This document shows positions 16,307 to 23,306 of a DNA stretch of 45,919 nt, piece by piece. Numbering within the stretch: position 1 is the stretch's first letter; the number at the start of each line of letters is the position of its first letter. This stretch comes from SYHX01 sp049317645 (GTDB lineage: Bacteria > Bacteroidota > Bacteroidia > UBA7662), in assembly GCA_049317645.1 (NCBI GenBank), contig JBMOHV010000004.1, forward strand, positions 1 through 45,919, written 5' to 3'. Both the position numbers and the translations under genes were made by a program. The notes beneath the pieces are model-generated. The model was not told the origin of the DNA. It saw nothing but the letters and a program-made list of their open reading frames with translations, and ran no database searches.

Positions 16307-17381
16307 GGGCAACCTTGGTCAAGCGTTGATGGGCTAAGCGTACCGCGGCTTCGTTGGTGCTGACCCTGTCTTGGACGGCCTGCTCAAAGATGGCCAGGGT
16401 TTGGTCGTAAATCCCGCGGGTTTTTTGGAGAGCCCATTCCCGATTCAAACCCTTGATTTCGGCATACACATTGATGAGGCCACCTGCATTAATCACAAAA
16501 TCAGGCGCGTACGCAATACTCCGGTCCATCAATCGCTGCATATCCTCGTCGGTGGCCAACTGATTGTTGGCGCCTCCTGCAACCAAGGCACAACGGAGTT
16601 CAGCGATGCTTTGGGCGTGGAGGGTTGCACCCAATGCGCAAGGTGCGTAGATATCGACATCGGCCGATGCTACATGGTCCGGTTGACAAACCTGAAGCTG
16701 GGGGAAACGATTCAAAAGCTTTTGGATGGATGGCTCGTACACGTCGGATATCCAGACATGGGCGCCTTCGGCAACGAGGTGCTCCACCAGGTAGGTTCCA
16801 ACATGTCCCACCCCTTGGACCAGAATTTTGCGGCCTTCCAAGGAATCATTCCCAAGGGCAACACGGGCACCGGCTTTCATCCCCATGTACACCCCAAAGG
16901 CTGTCACAGGAGAAGGGTCGCCACTACCACCCATGCTCTCGGGCAATCCACTCACATGCTTGGTTTCGGTGGCAATCCATTCCATGTCGGATTTGGAGGT
17001 ACCGACATCTTCGGCGGTGATGTACTTGCCTGAAAGAGAATTTACAAAACGACCGTAGGCCTTGAACAAAGCCTCGGATTTGTGTTGACGGGCATCCCCA
17101 AAGATGACGGCTTTGCCGCCACCCAAATCCAACCCAGCGACCGATGCCTTGTAGGTCATCCCCTGGGATAGACGGAGTACGTCCATCACAGCTTGGTCTT
17201 CGCTGGCATAATTCCACATGCGGGTACCACCCAATGCAGGTCCCAAAACGGTGGAATGAATTCCAATGATGGCCCGGAGGCCCGATGCCTCGTCGTGGCA
17301 ATAAACCAGCTGTTCGTGACCCATGCGCTGCATGGTGGACATGGGCCCGGTCATGGGGAGGGTGTCGAGGGTTTCCGGCAT
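16278..17381 (-). CDS. Leucine dehydrogenase (Glu/Leu/Phe/Val dehydrogenase family)
   Basis: A 367-residue NAD-dependent enzyme that oxidatively deaminates branched-chain amino acids to 2-oxo acids and ammonia. The substrate lysines are Lys78 (MTYKASVAGLDLGGGK) and Lys90 (GGGKAVI) in this numbering, and the Rossmann loop is ILVQGVGHVGTYL. PCALGATL and APDFVINAGGLINVYAE are typical of the Leu/Val branch rather than the glutamate branch. A longer frame begins at 17426, but a TATTTTTG element at 17401-17408 lies within it, so the ATG at 17381 is preferred. It heads the unit continuing into nusB. Confidence 0.93.
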   Translation of the reverse strand: MPETLDTLPMTGPMSTMQRMGHEQLVYCHDEASGLRAIIGIHSTVLGPALGGTRMWNYASEDQAVMDVLRLSQGMTYKASVAGLDLGGGKAVIFGDARQHKSEALFKAYGRFVNSLSGKYITAEDVGTSKSDMEWIATETKHVSGLPESMGGSGDPSPVTAFGVYMGMKAGARVALGNDSLEGRKILVQGVGHVGTYLVEHLVAEGAHVWISDVYEPSIQKLLNRFPQLQVCQPDHVASADVDIYAPCALGATLHAQSIAELRCALVAGGANNQLATDEDMQRLMDRSIAYAPDFVINAGGLINVYAEIKGLNREWALQKTRGIYDQTLAIFEQAVQDRVSTNEAAVRLAHQRLTKVAHDQQASSSR

Positions 17382-17400
17382 GTGCTTGGGATTGGTGCGG

Positions 17401-17426
17401 CAAAAATAACCCAAAGGGCAGCCCAA
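17401..17426 (-). promoter_or_regulatory. Promoter of leucine dehydrogenase-nusB operon
   Basis: On the minus strand TTG (17426-17424), 15 bases, then TATTTTTG (17408-17401), 19 bases before the ATG at 17381. The layout is the same as at the exbB promoter. Confidence 0.55.
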
Positions 17427-17427
17427 A

Positions 17428-19173
17428 ATGCCTTTATTTTGCGGTGTGAAATCCCTGGTCGCCCTCCTCCAATCCTTGCGTGGTCAGGAGCGGCTTTGGA
17501 TCCCCGGCTTGGTATGCCTGTTTTTGACCAATGTTTTTGGGGTGATCCCCCCGCGCATCATTCGACACCTCATGGATGCCGTGTCCCAACCCGGGTCTCA
17601 ACCACTCACCCCCTTGCTTTTGGGCCTGTTGGGGGCGACTTTGGCCCGGGGTTTCTTTATGTATTGGATGCGACAAACCCTCATTGTCATGTCCAGAATC
17701 AGCGAACAGCGTCTCAAAGAAACCCTTTTTGCCCGAATTCTGGCAGCCAAGCCTCAGGCGATCGAGGGTTTTGAAGTCGGGGACCTGACATCGCGCTTGA
17801 CCGAAGATGTTGGCAAAATCCGGATGTTCATCGGACCGGGCTTGATGTACAGCCTCAACCTCTTGGTCATGTTCTTGATGGTGATAGGGGTGATGCTGTC
17901 GGTGAGTCCGGTCCTGACCCTTTGGGTTTTAACACCCATGCCTTTCTTGGTTTTGGGAATCTATCTGCTCAACCTCAAAATTTTGGGACGTTCCGCTGCG
18001 GTGCAGGCCCATCTGGGCAAAATGACCGCCTTTGTCCAAGAGAGCTTGGCGAGCATGAAACTCCTCCAAGCTTTTTCGGCGGAACCGGCGTTCATCCGCC
18101 GCTTTGGTCAAGACTTGGACGAATACCGGTCCAAGAACATGGCCTTTGCCAAAGCCGATGCCTTGTTCTTTCCCTTGGCCACCACCCTGGTGGGTCTTAG
18201 TACCCTGATCACGGTGTGGATGGGAGGGCATTTAATGGCCCAAGGCCAAGTCAGCTTGGGCAACCTGGCCGAGTTCATATTGTACATCAACATGCTCACC
18301 TGGCCGGTCACCTCGTTGGGCTGGGTGGCTTCGATCTTTCAACAAGCCAAAGCGGCTCAGGCCCGGTTGGAACCCATCTTGGCTTGGGAGGCCAGACCCC
18401 ATCGCATCGATGGCTATACGTCCGACCAGGCACCTGATTGGAAAATCCGTCAAATGAGGGCCGGTTATCGAGGTGGATTTGTTTTGGAAATGCCCGCATT
18501 TGATGCCAAACCAGGTCAATTCATCGGTCTAACGGGGACGATTGGTAGCGGCAAAAGCACTTTTTGGAAGCTCCTAACAGGCCGCCTCCCCTTGATGCAG
18601 GGAAGCCTGGAACTGGGTGGGGTCCCCTTGAGCGATTGGAATGAAGGAAGTCTGCACGGACATGTGGCCTGGGTTCCCCAGGAACAAGCTTTTTTTAACG
18701 ATACCTTGGGGGCTAATCTGCGCTTGGGCGCTCCCGATGCCGATGACGCAACTTGCATGGAAGTTCTGGGTCTGGTCGAACTGGGTGAATGGGCGGCTGC
18801 ACTGCCCCAAGGTCTCCAAACCGGCATCGGGGAACGAGGGGTCCAATTATCGGGAGGGCAAAAACAACGATTGGCGCTGGCCAGGGCTTGGCTAAGGCAA
18901 CCCCGTTGGATGGTTTTGGACGACGCCCTTTCGGCTTTGGACAGTGGCACCGAGGACTCCCTCATGCAACAAATCCTGAACGCCAAAGGAGACCGTGGGA
19001 TCATCCTTATCTCCCTAAAAATTAAGCCTTTGGTCTTGGCTGATTGCATTTATGTCTTGGATGCGGGAAGGGTGGTTGGGCAAGGAACCCATGCTGAATT
19101 GCTCCAAAGTTGCAGCCTCTATCAACGCATGCACGACTTGCAGCAGCAGAATCCGGAAGCCTTGCCCTCGTAA
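17428..19173 (+). CDS. ABC exporter half-transporter with degenerate ATPase residues
   Basis: A 581-residue type IV ABC half-transporter with six membrane helices (about 25-310) fused to one nucleotide-binding domain. Walker A GTIGSGKST is at 370-378, the Q-loop Gln at 418, signature LSGGQKQR at 474-481. Two catalytic positions are off-consensus: the Walker B glutamate is Asp499 (WMVLDDALSALD) and the switch histidine is Leu530 (ILISLKIKP). This pattern is known from the weak site of heterodimeric exporters such as TM287/288-type pairs, so a partner subunit is expected but no partner is adjacent. Substrate unknown. An in-frame GTG at 17446 is an alternative start. Divergent from leucine dehydrogenase. 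Confidence 0.93.
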   Translation: MPLFCGVKSLVALLQSLRGQERLWIPGLVCLFLTNVFGVIPPRIIRHLMDAVSQPGSQPLTPLLLGLLGATLARGFFMYWMRQTLIVMSRISEQRLKETLFARILAAKPQAIEGFEVGDLTSRLTEDVGKIRMFIGPGLMYSLNLLVMFLMVIGVMLSVSPVLTLWVLTPMPFLVLGIYLLNLKILGRSAAVQAHLGKMTAFVQESLASMKLLQAFSAEPAFIRRFGQDLDEYRSKNMAFAKADALFFPLATTLVGLSTLITVWMGGHLMAQGQVSLGNLAEFILYINMLTWPVTSLGWVASIFQQAKAAQARLEPILAWEARPHRIDGYTSDQAPDWKIRQMRAGYRGGFVLEMPAFDAKPGQFIGLTGTIGSGKSTFWKLLTGRLPLMQGSLELGGVPLSDWNEGSLHGHVAWVPQEQAFFNDTLGANLRLGAPDADDATCMEVLGLVELGEWAAALPQGLQTGIGERGVQLSGGQKQRLALARAWLRQPRWMVLDDALSALDSGTEDSLMQQILNAKGDRGIILISLKIKPLVLADCIYVLDAGRVVGQGTHAELLQSCSLYQRMHDLQQQNPEALPS

Positions 19174-19220
19174 CCAGGGCAAACGGCCAGGGGGTAGGGA
19201 TGTTTTGCCACAAAATGCTC

Positions 19221-19228
19221 TATTTTTA
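19221..19228 (+). promoter_or_regulatory. Possible -7 element for the DUF3276 gene
   Basis: TATTTTTA, one base off TAnnTTTG, ends 17 bases before the ATG at 19246 in a 72-base gap. A TTTG occurs at 19204-19207 but the 13-base spacer is short. Confidence 0.3.
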
Positions 19229-19245
19229 CAACATAATTAAATACC

Positions 19246-19575
19246 ATGGATGATTTTTACGGAGGTGAACGCCACCGAGAACGGGATCGCGAGGAAGTAT
19301 TCAGCAAAAGAGTCAGGGCCGGCAAGCGCACCTATTTTTTTGATGTCAAATCCACCCGGGCCAACGATTACTACCTAATCCTGACCGAAAGCAAAAAAGG
19401 TTTTGATGATGGGCAATATGTCAAGCACAAAATTTTTCTTTACAAAGAGGACTTCAACAAGTTTTTGAACGGTCTGCAAGAGACCATCGATTACGTCAAG
19501 ACCGAGTTAATGCCTGATTTCGATTACGATCGTCAGGATCGTCACGACGAAGAAGGCACTCCGTCCTCCTACTAA
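19246..19575 (+). CDS. DUF3276 protein (PUR-like nucleic-acid-binding domain)
   Basis: A 109-residue cytosolic protein of the DUF3276 family, a bacterial relative of eukaryotic Pur-alpha found mainly in Bacteroidota and spirochaetes; characterised spirochaete members bind RNA and single-stranded DNA. The domain spans about residues 15-90 with EEVFSKRVRAGKRTYFFDVKST, DYYLILTESKK and HKIFLYKEDFNKFLNGLQETIDYVK. Both ends are highly charged (DFYGGERHRERDREE; DYDRQDRHDEEG). It stands alone between the ABC gene and the pyrophosphohydrolase gene, ten bases before the latter. A post-transcriptional regulatory role is inferred from the family. Confidence 0.92.
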   Translation: MDDFYGGERHRERDREEVFSKRVRAGKRTYFFDVKSTRANDYYLILTESKKGFDDGQYVKHKIFLYKEDFNKFLNGLQETIDYVKTELMPDFDYDRQDRHDEEGTPSSY

Positions 19576-19585
19576 TCGTCCAACC

Positions 19586-20098
19586 ATGGGTGAAAATTCC
19601 AACGGCAAGGAACCCATGACCTTTGCCGAAGCATCGGCCCTCACCAAGGTTTCCGAGTTTCATAACCTTTTTCGTCATCCCGTTGGAGCGGAACCAAACC
19701 TTCCGAGCGAAGAGCGCTGTGAGTTGCGAATCAATTTGTTACAGGAGGAATTAAACGAATTACGCGATGCTTTGGCCAAGCGTGATTTGGTCGAAGCCGC
19801 CGATGCTCTTTGCGACCTGCAATATGTCCTCAGCGGCGCCATTCACGAATTGGGATTGGGTCAAGTTTTTGCGGATTTATTTGGCGAAGTACATCGCTCG
19901 AACATGAGCAAGGCCTGTCAAAGCGAAGAAGAAGCCCAAGCCACCGTCTTGCATTACCAGGAGCGGCATAACATCGAATGCGATGTAGAAACCGTGGACG
20001 GACTTCACCTGGTCTACCGGCGTTCGGACCGCAAAACCCTCAAGTCCATTGCCTACAGCCCGGCCGATTTGGCCACCCGTCTTCCCTTACAACCCTGA
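19586..20098 (+). CDS. MazG-superfamily nucleoside triphosphate pyrophosphohydrolase
   Basis: A 170-residue all-alpha NTP-PPase-like protein, expected to hydrolyse nucleotides to monophosphate and PPi. The metal-binding acidic motifs are L-Q-E-E-L-N-E-L (about 53-60) and E-A-A-D-A-L-C-D (about 70-77), the E-x-x-E/E-x-x-D arrangement of the superfamily. VSEFHNLFRHPVGAEPNLPS near residues 22-41 resembles the subgroup named after Deinococcus DR2231 (dUTP-active), but the substrate is not certain. The C-terminal 50 residues (HYQERHNIECDVETVDGLHLVYRRSDRK) match the extension of that subgroup. Ten bases downstream of the DUF3276 gene. Confidence 0.88.
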   Translation: MGENSNGKEPMTFAEASALTKVSEFHNLFRHPVGAEPNLPSEERCELRINLLQEELNELRDALAKRDLVEAADALCDLQYVLSGAIHELGLGQVFADLFGEVHRSNMSKACQSEEEAQATVLHYQERHNIECDVETVDGLHLVYRRSDRKTLKSIAYSPADLATRLPLQP

Positions 20099-20777
20099 AC
20101 CTTCGATTCTGCCATTCGCCGTGTGGACCGCCGCTTTGGGGCTCTTTGCGCTGACTGCTTGTCAGCTGGATTCCTCCTTTCAAAACCAACAACAGCCTAT
20201 GGATTCCTTGGCCCCCACCGCGGTTGAACCCAACCCAAGCAACCAACCGTTGGAAACCCTGACGCTGGGCGCAGGATGCTTCTGGTGTGTCGAAGCCGTC
20301 TACGAACAAGTCAAAGGCGTCTCCAAGGTTCGATCCGGTTACATGGGTGGACAGGTGGCGCAACCAACCTACCGAGAAGTTTGTACAGGCCGTACTGGTC
20401 ATGCCGAAGTGGTGCAGTTCTCTTTTGATCCTTCGGTCGTTTCGATGGAGAATTTGTTGGAGATTTTTTTTGGAACCCACGACCCAACCACGCTCAATCG
20501 TCAAGGCGAAGATGTCGGGACTCAATACCGATCGGTTATTTTTTACAGGGGCGATGAACAACGAAAGACAGCGACCGAATTCATGGAGCGTCTCCAACAA
20601 GACAACCCGTTTGGACGTCCCGTGGTGACCGAAGTGGCCGAGGCCGGGGTCTTTTATGTGGCCGAAAACTACCACCAAGAATATTTTCGCCTCCACGGCG
20701 AAGAACCTTATTGCAAGCTCGTTGTGAGGCCCAAAGTGGAAAAATTCCAAAAGGCCTTTGACCGCTTTCGCCGCTGA
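20049..20777 (+). CDS. msrA: Peptide-methionine (S)-S-oxide reductase, probable lipoprotein, start uncertain
   Basis: A 242-residue (as drawn) reductase that repairs methionine-S-sulfoxide. The active site is GAGCFWC with Cys77 nucleophile, preceded by a leader with lipobox Leu-Thr-Ala-Cys38, so the enzyme is probably tethered outside the cytoplasm. Other family marks: SGYMGGQ, GRTGHAEVVQ, FFGTHDPTTLNRQGEDVGTQYRSVIFY and YHQEYF. No ATG precedes the leader: the frame opens with TTG at 20049, inside the 3' end of the preceding gene, and the first ATG is at 20199, which would give a cytosolic form. A GTG at 20121 leaves too short a leader. The TTG was kept because it preserves the lipobox. Confidence 0.9.
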   Translation: MPTARPIWPPVFPYNPEPSILPFAVWTAALGLFALTACQLDSSFQNQQQPMDSLAPTAVEPNPSNQPLETLTLGAGCFWCVEAVYEQVKGVSKVRSGYMGGQVAQPTYREVCTGRTGHAEVVQFSFDPSVVSMENLLEIFFGTHDPTTLNRQGEDVGTQYRSVIFYRGDEQRKTATEFMERLQQDNPFGRPVVTEVAEAGVFYVAENYHQEYFRLHGEEPYCKLVVRPKVEKFQKAFDRFRR

Positions 20778-21623
20778 TTAAACGCTCACCTCAAAATCCC
20801 GCAGGGCCTGGTTGAGCGATGTTTTGCGATCGGTGCCTTCGTGGCGACGACCAATAATGATCGCGCAATGAACTTGGGCCGTGCCTGCAGGAAATTCCTT
20901 GGGCATGGTTCCCGGAATGACCACCGAGCGAGCAGGAACCCGACCCTTGTAGACCTGGGTGACCGAGCCACTCATGTCCACAATGGGGGATGAAGCAGTC
21001 AATGTAACCCCTGCACCCAGAACCACTTCTTTTTCGAGGTGTACTCCTTCGACCACGACGCAGCGGGATCCAACAAAACAACCATCCTCCACAATCACGG
21101 GGCTGGCCTGTATGGGTTCCAGAACACCGCCAATTCCAACGCCTCCACTCAAGTGCACATCGCGGCCAATCTGCGCGCACGATCCCACCGTCGCCCAAGT
21201 ATCCACCATGGTCCCTGCACCAACCCTCGCACCCACATTCACAAAGGAGGGCATGATGATGCAACCCGGTTCAATAAAACTACTGTAACGAATAACCGCA
21301 GGTGGTACGACCCGAATCCCCCGATTTTCGAAACCGGTTTTCAACGGGACTTTATCGTAAAATTCCAAAGCCCCGGCATGGATGGTCACCGAATTTTGGA
21401 GAGGGAAATACAATAAAACCGCCATTTTGACCCATTCCAGCGTGGACCACTCGCCGTTGGGGCTTGGTTGGGCCGTGCGCAATAGTCCCTGATCCAAGGC
21501 CTCCATAATGCGATGCACCGAACGAACGGTGGAGGGGTCCGAACGAAGTGAGGGATTGGACCAAGCCTTCTCGATCTGGTCCCGATCGGCATGGAAGTCC
21601 GTCATCGAGGCATTCAAACTCAT
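20778..21623 (-). CDS. dapD: Tetrahydrodipicolinate N-succinyltransferase
   Basis: A 281-residue trimeric left-handed beta-helix enzyme of the succinylase lysine/diaminopimelate pathway, transferring succinyl from succinyl-CoA. Hexapeptide repeats run from about residue 100 to 240 (SFIEPGCIIMPSFVNVGARVGAGTMVDTWATVGSCAQIGRDVHLSGGVGIGGVLEP). The N-terminal helical domain carries EKAWSNPSLR and GEWSTLEWVKMAVLLYF. Another ATG exists at 21635, but the one at 21623 overlaps the upstream stop as ATGA and gives the usual length. The stop codon directly abuts that of convergent msrA. Confidence 0.95.
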   Translation of the reverse strand: MSLNASMTDFHADRDQIEKAWSNPSLRSDPSTVRSVHRIMEALDQGLLRTAQPSPNGEWSTLEWVKMAVLLYFPLQNSVTIHAGALEFYDKVPLKTGFENRGIRVVPPAVIRYSSFIEPGCIIMPSFVNVGARVGAGTMVDTWATVGSCAQIGRDVHLSGGVGIGGVLEPIQASPVIVEDGCFVGSRCVVVEGVHLEKEVVLGAGVTLTASSPIVDMSGSVTQVYKGRVPARSVVIPGTMPKEFPAGTAQVHCAIIIGRRHEGTDRKTSLNQALRDFEVSV

Positions 21624-22150
21624 GCGGGTTTCCACTTAATACTGCAACCCACCGGATCCACATGAGGCACATCCACTTCCAAACCGTCCAAGGTGTATTC
21701 AATGGCATCCTCCAGATAAACCCGGGTGACGAGGTTGGGTTGCTCCCAGCTATCGTCAATGGCCCCGTGGTAAACGAGTTCACGGCTTGAATTAAACAAA
21801 AAGGCCTCCGGGGTTCGCTTGGCATCGAACATGCGGGCCACCTCCTGGGTTTCGTCGTGGAGGTAGATGGATTCCCATCCGTACTGTTGGGCCAACGCCT
21901 GCATGCCTTCAAAAGAGTCCACCGGGTATTTGGCCGGGTCGTTGGAATTGATGAGGAGCACGCCCAGATTGTCTTCGTAGTAGCGGCGGAACAGCTTGTT
22001 GATACGGTCCAAATACGCCACAACATAGGGGCAGTGGTTGCAGATGAACAGAATCAAAACGCAGGATTTGTCGCTGACATCCACCAAGGAATGGGTCTTG
22101 AGGTCGCAGCCTTTGAGTTCAAAATAGGGTAGTTTGGTTCCGATTTCCAT
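21620..22150 (-). CDS. Thioredoxin-fold protein with CNHCPY motif (AhpC/Redoxin-like)
   Basis: A 176-residue cytosolic thioredoxin-fold protein. The redox pair is Cys37-Asn-His-Cys40 followed by PYV, then SNDPAKYPVDSFEGM, the cis-Pro loop KRTPEAFLF, and a C-terminal PVGCSIKWK that is typical of this widespread subfamily. The fold and pair suggest thiol-disulfide or peroxide chemistry; the exact substrate is not known. It lies three bases downstream of the metallo-hydrolase gene and overlaps dapD by ATGA. Confidence 0.9.
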   Translation of the reverse strand: MEIGTKLPYFELKGCDLKTHSLVDVSDKSCVLILFICNHCPYVVAYLDRINKLFRRYYEDNLGVLLINSNDPAKYPVDSFEGMQALAQQYGWESIYLHDETQEVARMFDAKRTPEAFLFNSSRELVYHGAIDDSWEQPNLVTRVYLEDAIEYTLDGLEVDVPHVDPVGCSIKWKPA

Positions 22151-22153
22151 GGT

Positions 22154-22942
22154 TCAAAGGTAAGAAGGGCCTTCCCATCCCAAGACCAGTCCATCGTACG
22201 CTAATTCGACGCCGGCGGGCAATGTGGAGGAGACTTCGGCATGCAAGCCCATTTGGTGGGATAGGTGAGTCAGATAGGTACGCTGCGCTCCGATGCGTTG
22301 GACTTGCTCCAAAGCCTGGTCGAGGGTAAAATGAGAGGGGTGCGGAGTTTTGCGTAATGCGTTGAGAACCAAAACTTCCACACCCCTCAAACGGTCCACG
22401 GTGGAATCCGGAATCTCGTTGGCATCCGTTATATAGGCAAAGGGTCCAATCCGAAAACCCAGAACAGGCAGATGGAGGTGCATCACGGGCAGTGGAATAA
22501 CGGGCACCCCAAGCAAATCAAAGGGCTCTTCATCCATGTCCACCAAATGCAATTCGGGAATCCCCGGGTAACGTTGGTCCTCAAAAGCGTAGTAAAACTC
22601 ACGCCGCAACGCCGCCTGCACCCGCGCATCCGCATAGATCGGCATCGGCTTTTTTTGCAAATAATTAAAAGCGCGGACGTCATCGGTACCGGCGATATGG
22701 TCTTTGTGACCGTGGGTAAACAACAAGGCATCCAGGCGATTCACCCCGGCGCGCAGCATTTGCTGCCGAAAATCCGGCCCCGAATCAATCACAAAATGGG
22801 CCGATGGGTGGCGAACCAAGACCGAACAACGAAGGCGACGGTCCCGCGCATCGTTGGATTGACAAACCGAGCAGGTGCAACCAATCAAAGGAACCCCCTG
22901 GGAGGTCCCGGTTCCCAAAAATTCAACCTGCATGCCGGACAT
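22154..22942 (-). CDS. PhnP-like metallo-beta-lactamase-fold phosphodiesterase
   Basis: A 262-residue MBL-fold hydrolase. The dinuclear zinc motif is THGHKDHIAG; further ligands lie in VMHLHLPVLG, TDANEI and the C-terminal THLSHQMGLH. A Cys22-x-Cys24-x-x-Cys27 cluster (IGCTCSVCQS) matches the structural zinc site of E. coli PhnP, which cleaves cyclic ribose phosphates. No phosphonate genes are nearby, so the in vivo substrate is open; close relatives in this phylum are annotated only as MBL-fold hydrolases. A second in-frame ATG at 22933 is possible. It sits between the small conserved protein and the thioredoxin-fold gene. Confidence 0.9.
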   Translation of the reverse strand: MSGMQVEFLGTGTSQGVPLIGCTCSVCQSNDARDRRLRCSVLVRHPSAHFVIDSGPDFRQQMLRAGVNRLDALLFTHGHKDHIAGTDDVRAFNYLQKKPMPIYADARVQAALRREFYYAFEDQRYPGIPELHLVDMDEEPFDLLGVPVIPLPVMHLHLPVLGFRIGPFAYITDANEIPDSTVDRLRGVEVLVLNALRKTPHPSHFTLDQALEQVQRIGAQRTYLTHLSHQMGLHAEVSSTLPAGVELAYDGLVLGWEGPSYL

Positions 22943-22944
22943 GC

Positions 22945-23226
22945 TCAGGCTATTTCAAGCGAACGCTGCAGAGATTCCCGCTGCGGGTCTCCCAAAAAAG
23001 TCCAGGTACCCAATATTTGACGGGTGATGTCTTCGAGGGTGTCGATTTTGGCTGCAGGTGAATAAAACTTATTGACAATCACCACGCCCTGGTCTTCAAA
23101 GAGGCAGTACCCGGATTGAAAATGCCCCTTCTCGTATCGAATACGAAGGCCGGCTTCCTTGAAACCTTGTTCCAGGGCTTTGAGGCGATTGAGTTGGTTC
23201 TGAATTTTGGTGGAAAGGCTGGCCAT
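22945..23226 (-). CDS. Small conserved Bacteroidota protein of unknown function
   Basis: A 93-residue soluble protein without recognised catalytic motif. It begins with a basic amphipathic helix (LSTKIQNQLNRLKALEQGFKEAG) and continues with strands IRYEKGHFQSGYCLFEDQGVVIVNKFYSP, then a helix IDTLEDITRQIL. The pattern RYEKG.F.SGYC..ED..V...NK is familiar from other Bacteroidota proteins without known function. A frame opening at 23268 exists, but the promoter element at 23252-23259 lies inside it, supporting the ATG at 23226. It is the first gene of the unit with the metallo-hydrolase, thioredoxin-fold protein and dapD. Confidence 0.8.
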   Translation of the reverse strand: MASLSTKIQNQLNRLKALEQGFKEAGLRIRYEKGHFQSGYCLFEDQGVVIVNKFYSPAAKIDTLEDITRQILGTWTFLGDPQRESLQRSLEIA

Positions 23227-23251
23227 GGGGCAGATTCGTGTCCTAAGTCCC

Positions 23252-23259
23252 CAAAAATA
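23252..23259 (-). promoter_or_regulatory. -7 promoter element for the dapD-containing unit
   Basis: TATTTTTG on the minus strand, 25 bases before the ATG at 23226. No good -33 element is visible upstream. Confidence 0.5.
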
Positions 23260-23294
23260 GAATCCCAAAGGCCGTTCCCTTCGTTTAAGGCCCG

Positions 23295-23302
23295 TAGATT
23301 TG
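23295..23302 (+). promoter_or_regulatory. -7 element close to the mnmA start
   Basis: TAGATTTG matches TAnnTTTG and ends only four bases before the mnmA ATG at 23307. If used, the transcript would begin at or near the start codon. Confidence 0.4.
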
Positions 23303-23306
23303 CAGC

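Noticed and set aside
17433..17440. TTTATTTTG-like sequence just inside the ABC gene, considered as a -7 element for a downstream GTG start
   Set aside because: It lacks a base of the consensus and would put transcription too close to the GTG; kept only as an alternative start note.
20040..20750. A 236-codon minus-strand frame opposite msrA
   Set aside because: Shadow of msrA; no recognisable protein pattern and no start context.
22154..22942. PhnP-like gene considered as evidence of a phosphonate operon
   Set aside because: No other phn genes are present; only the fold and the Cys cluster are shared.
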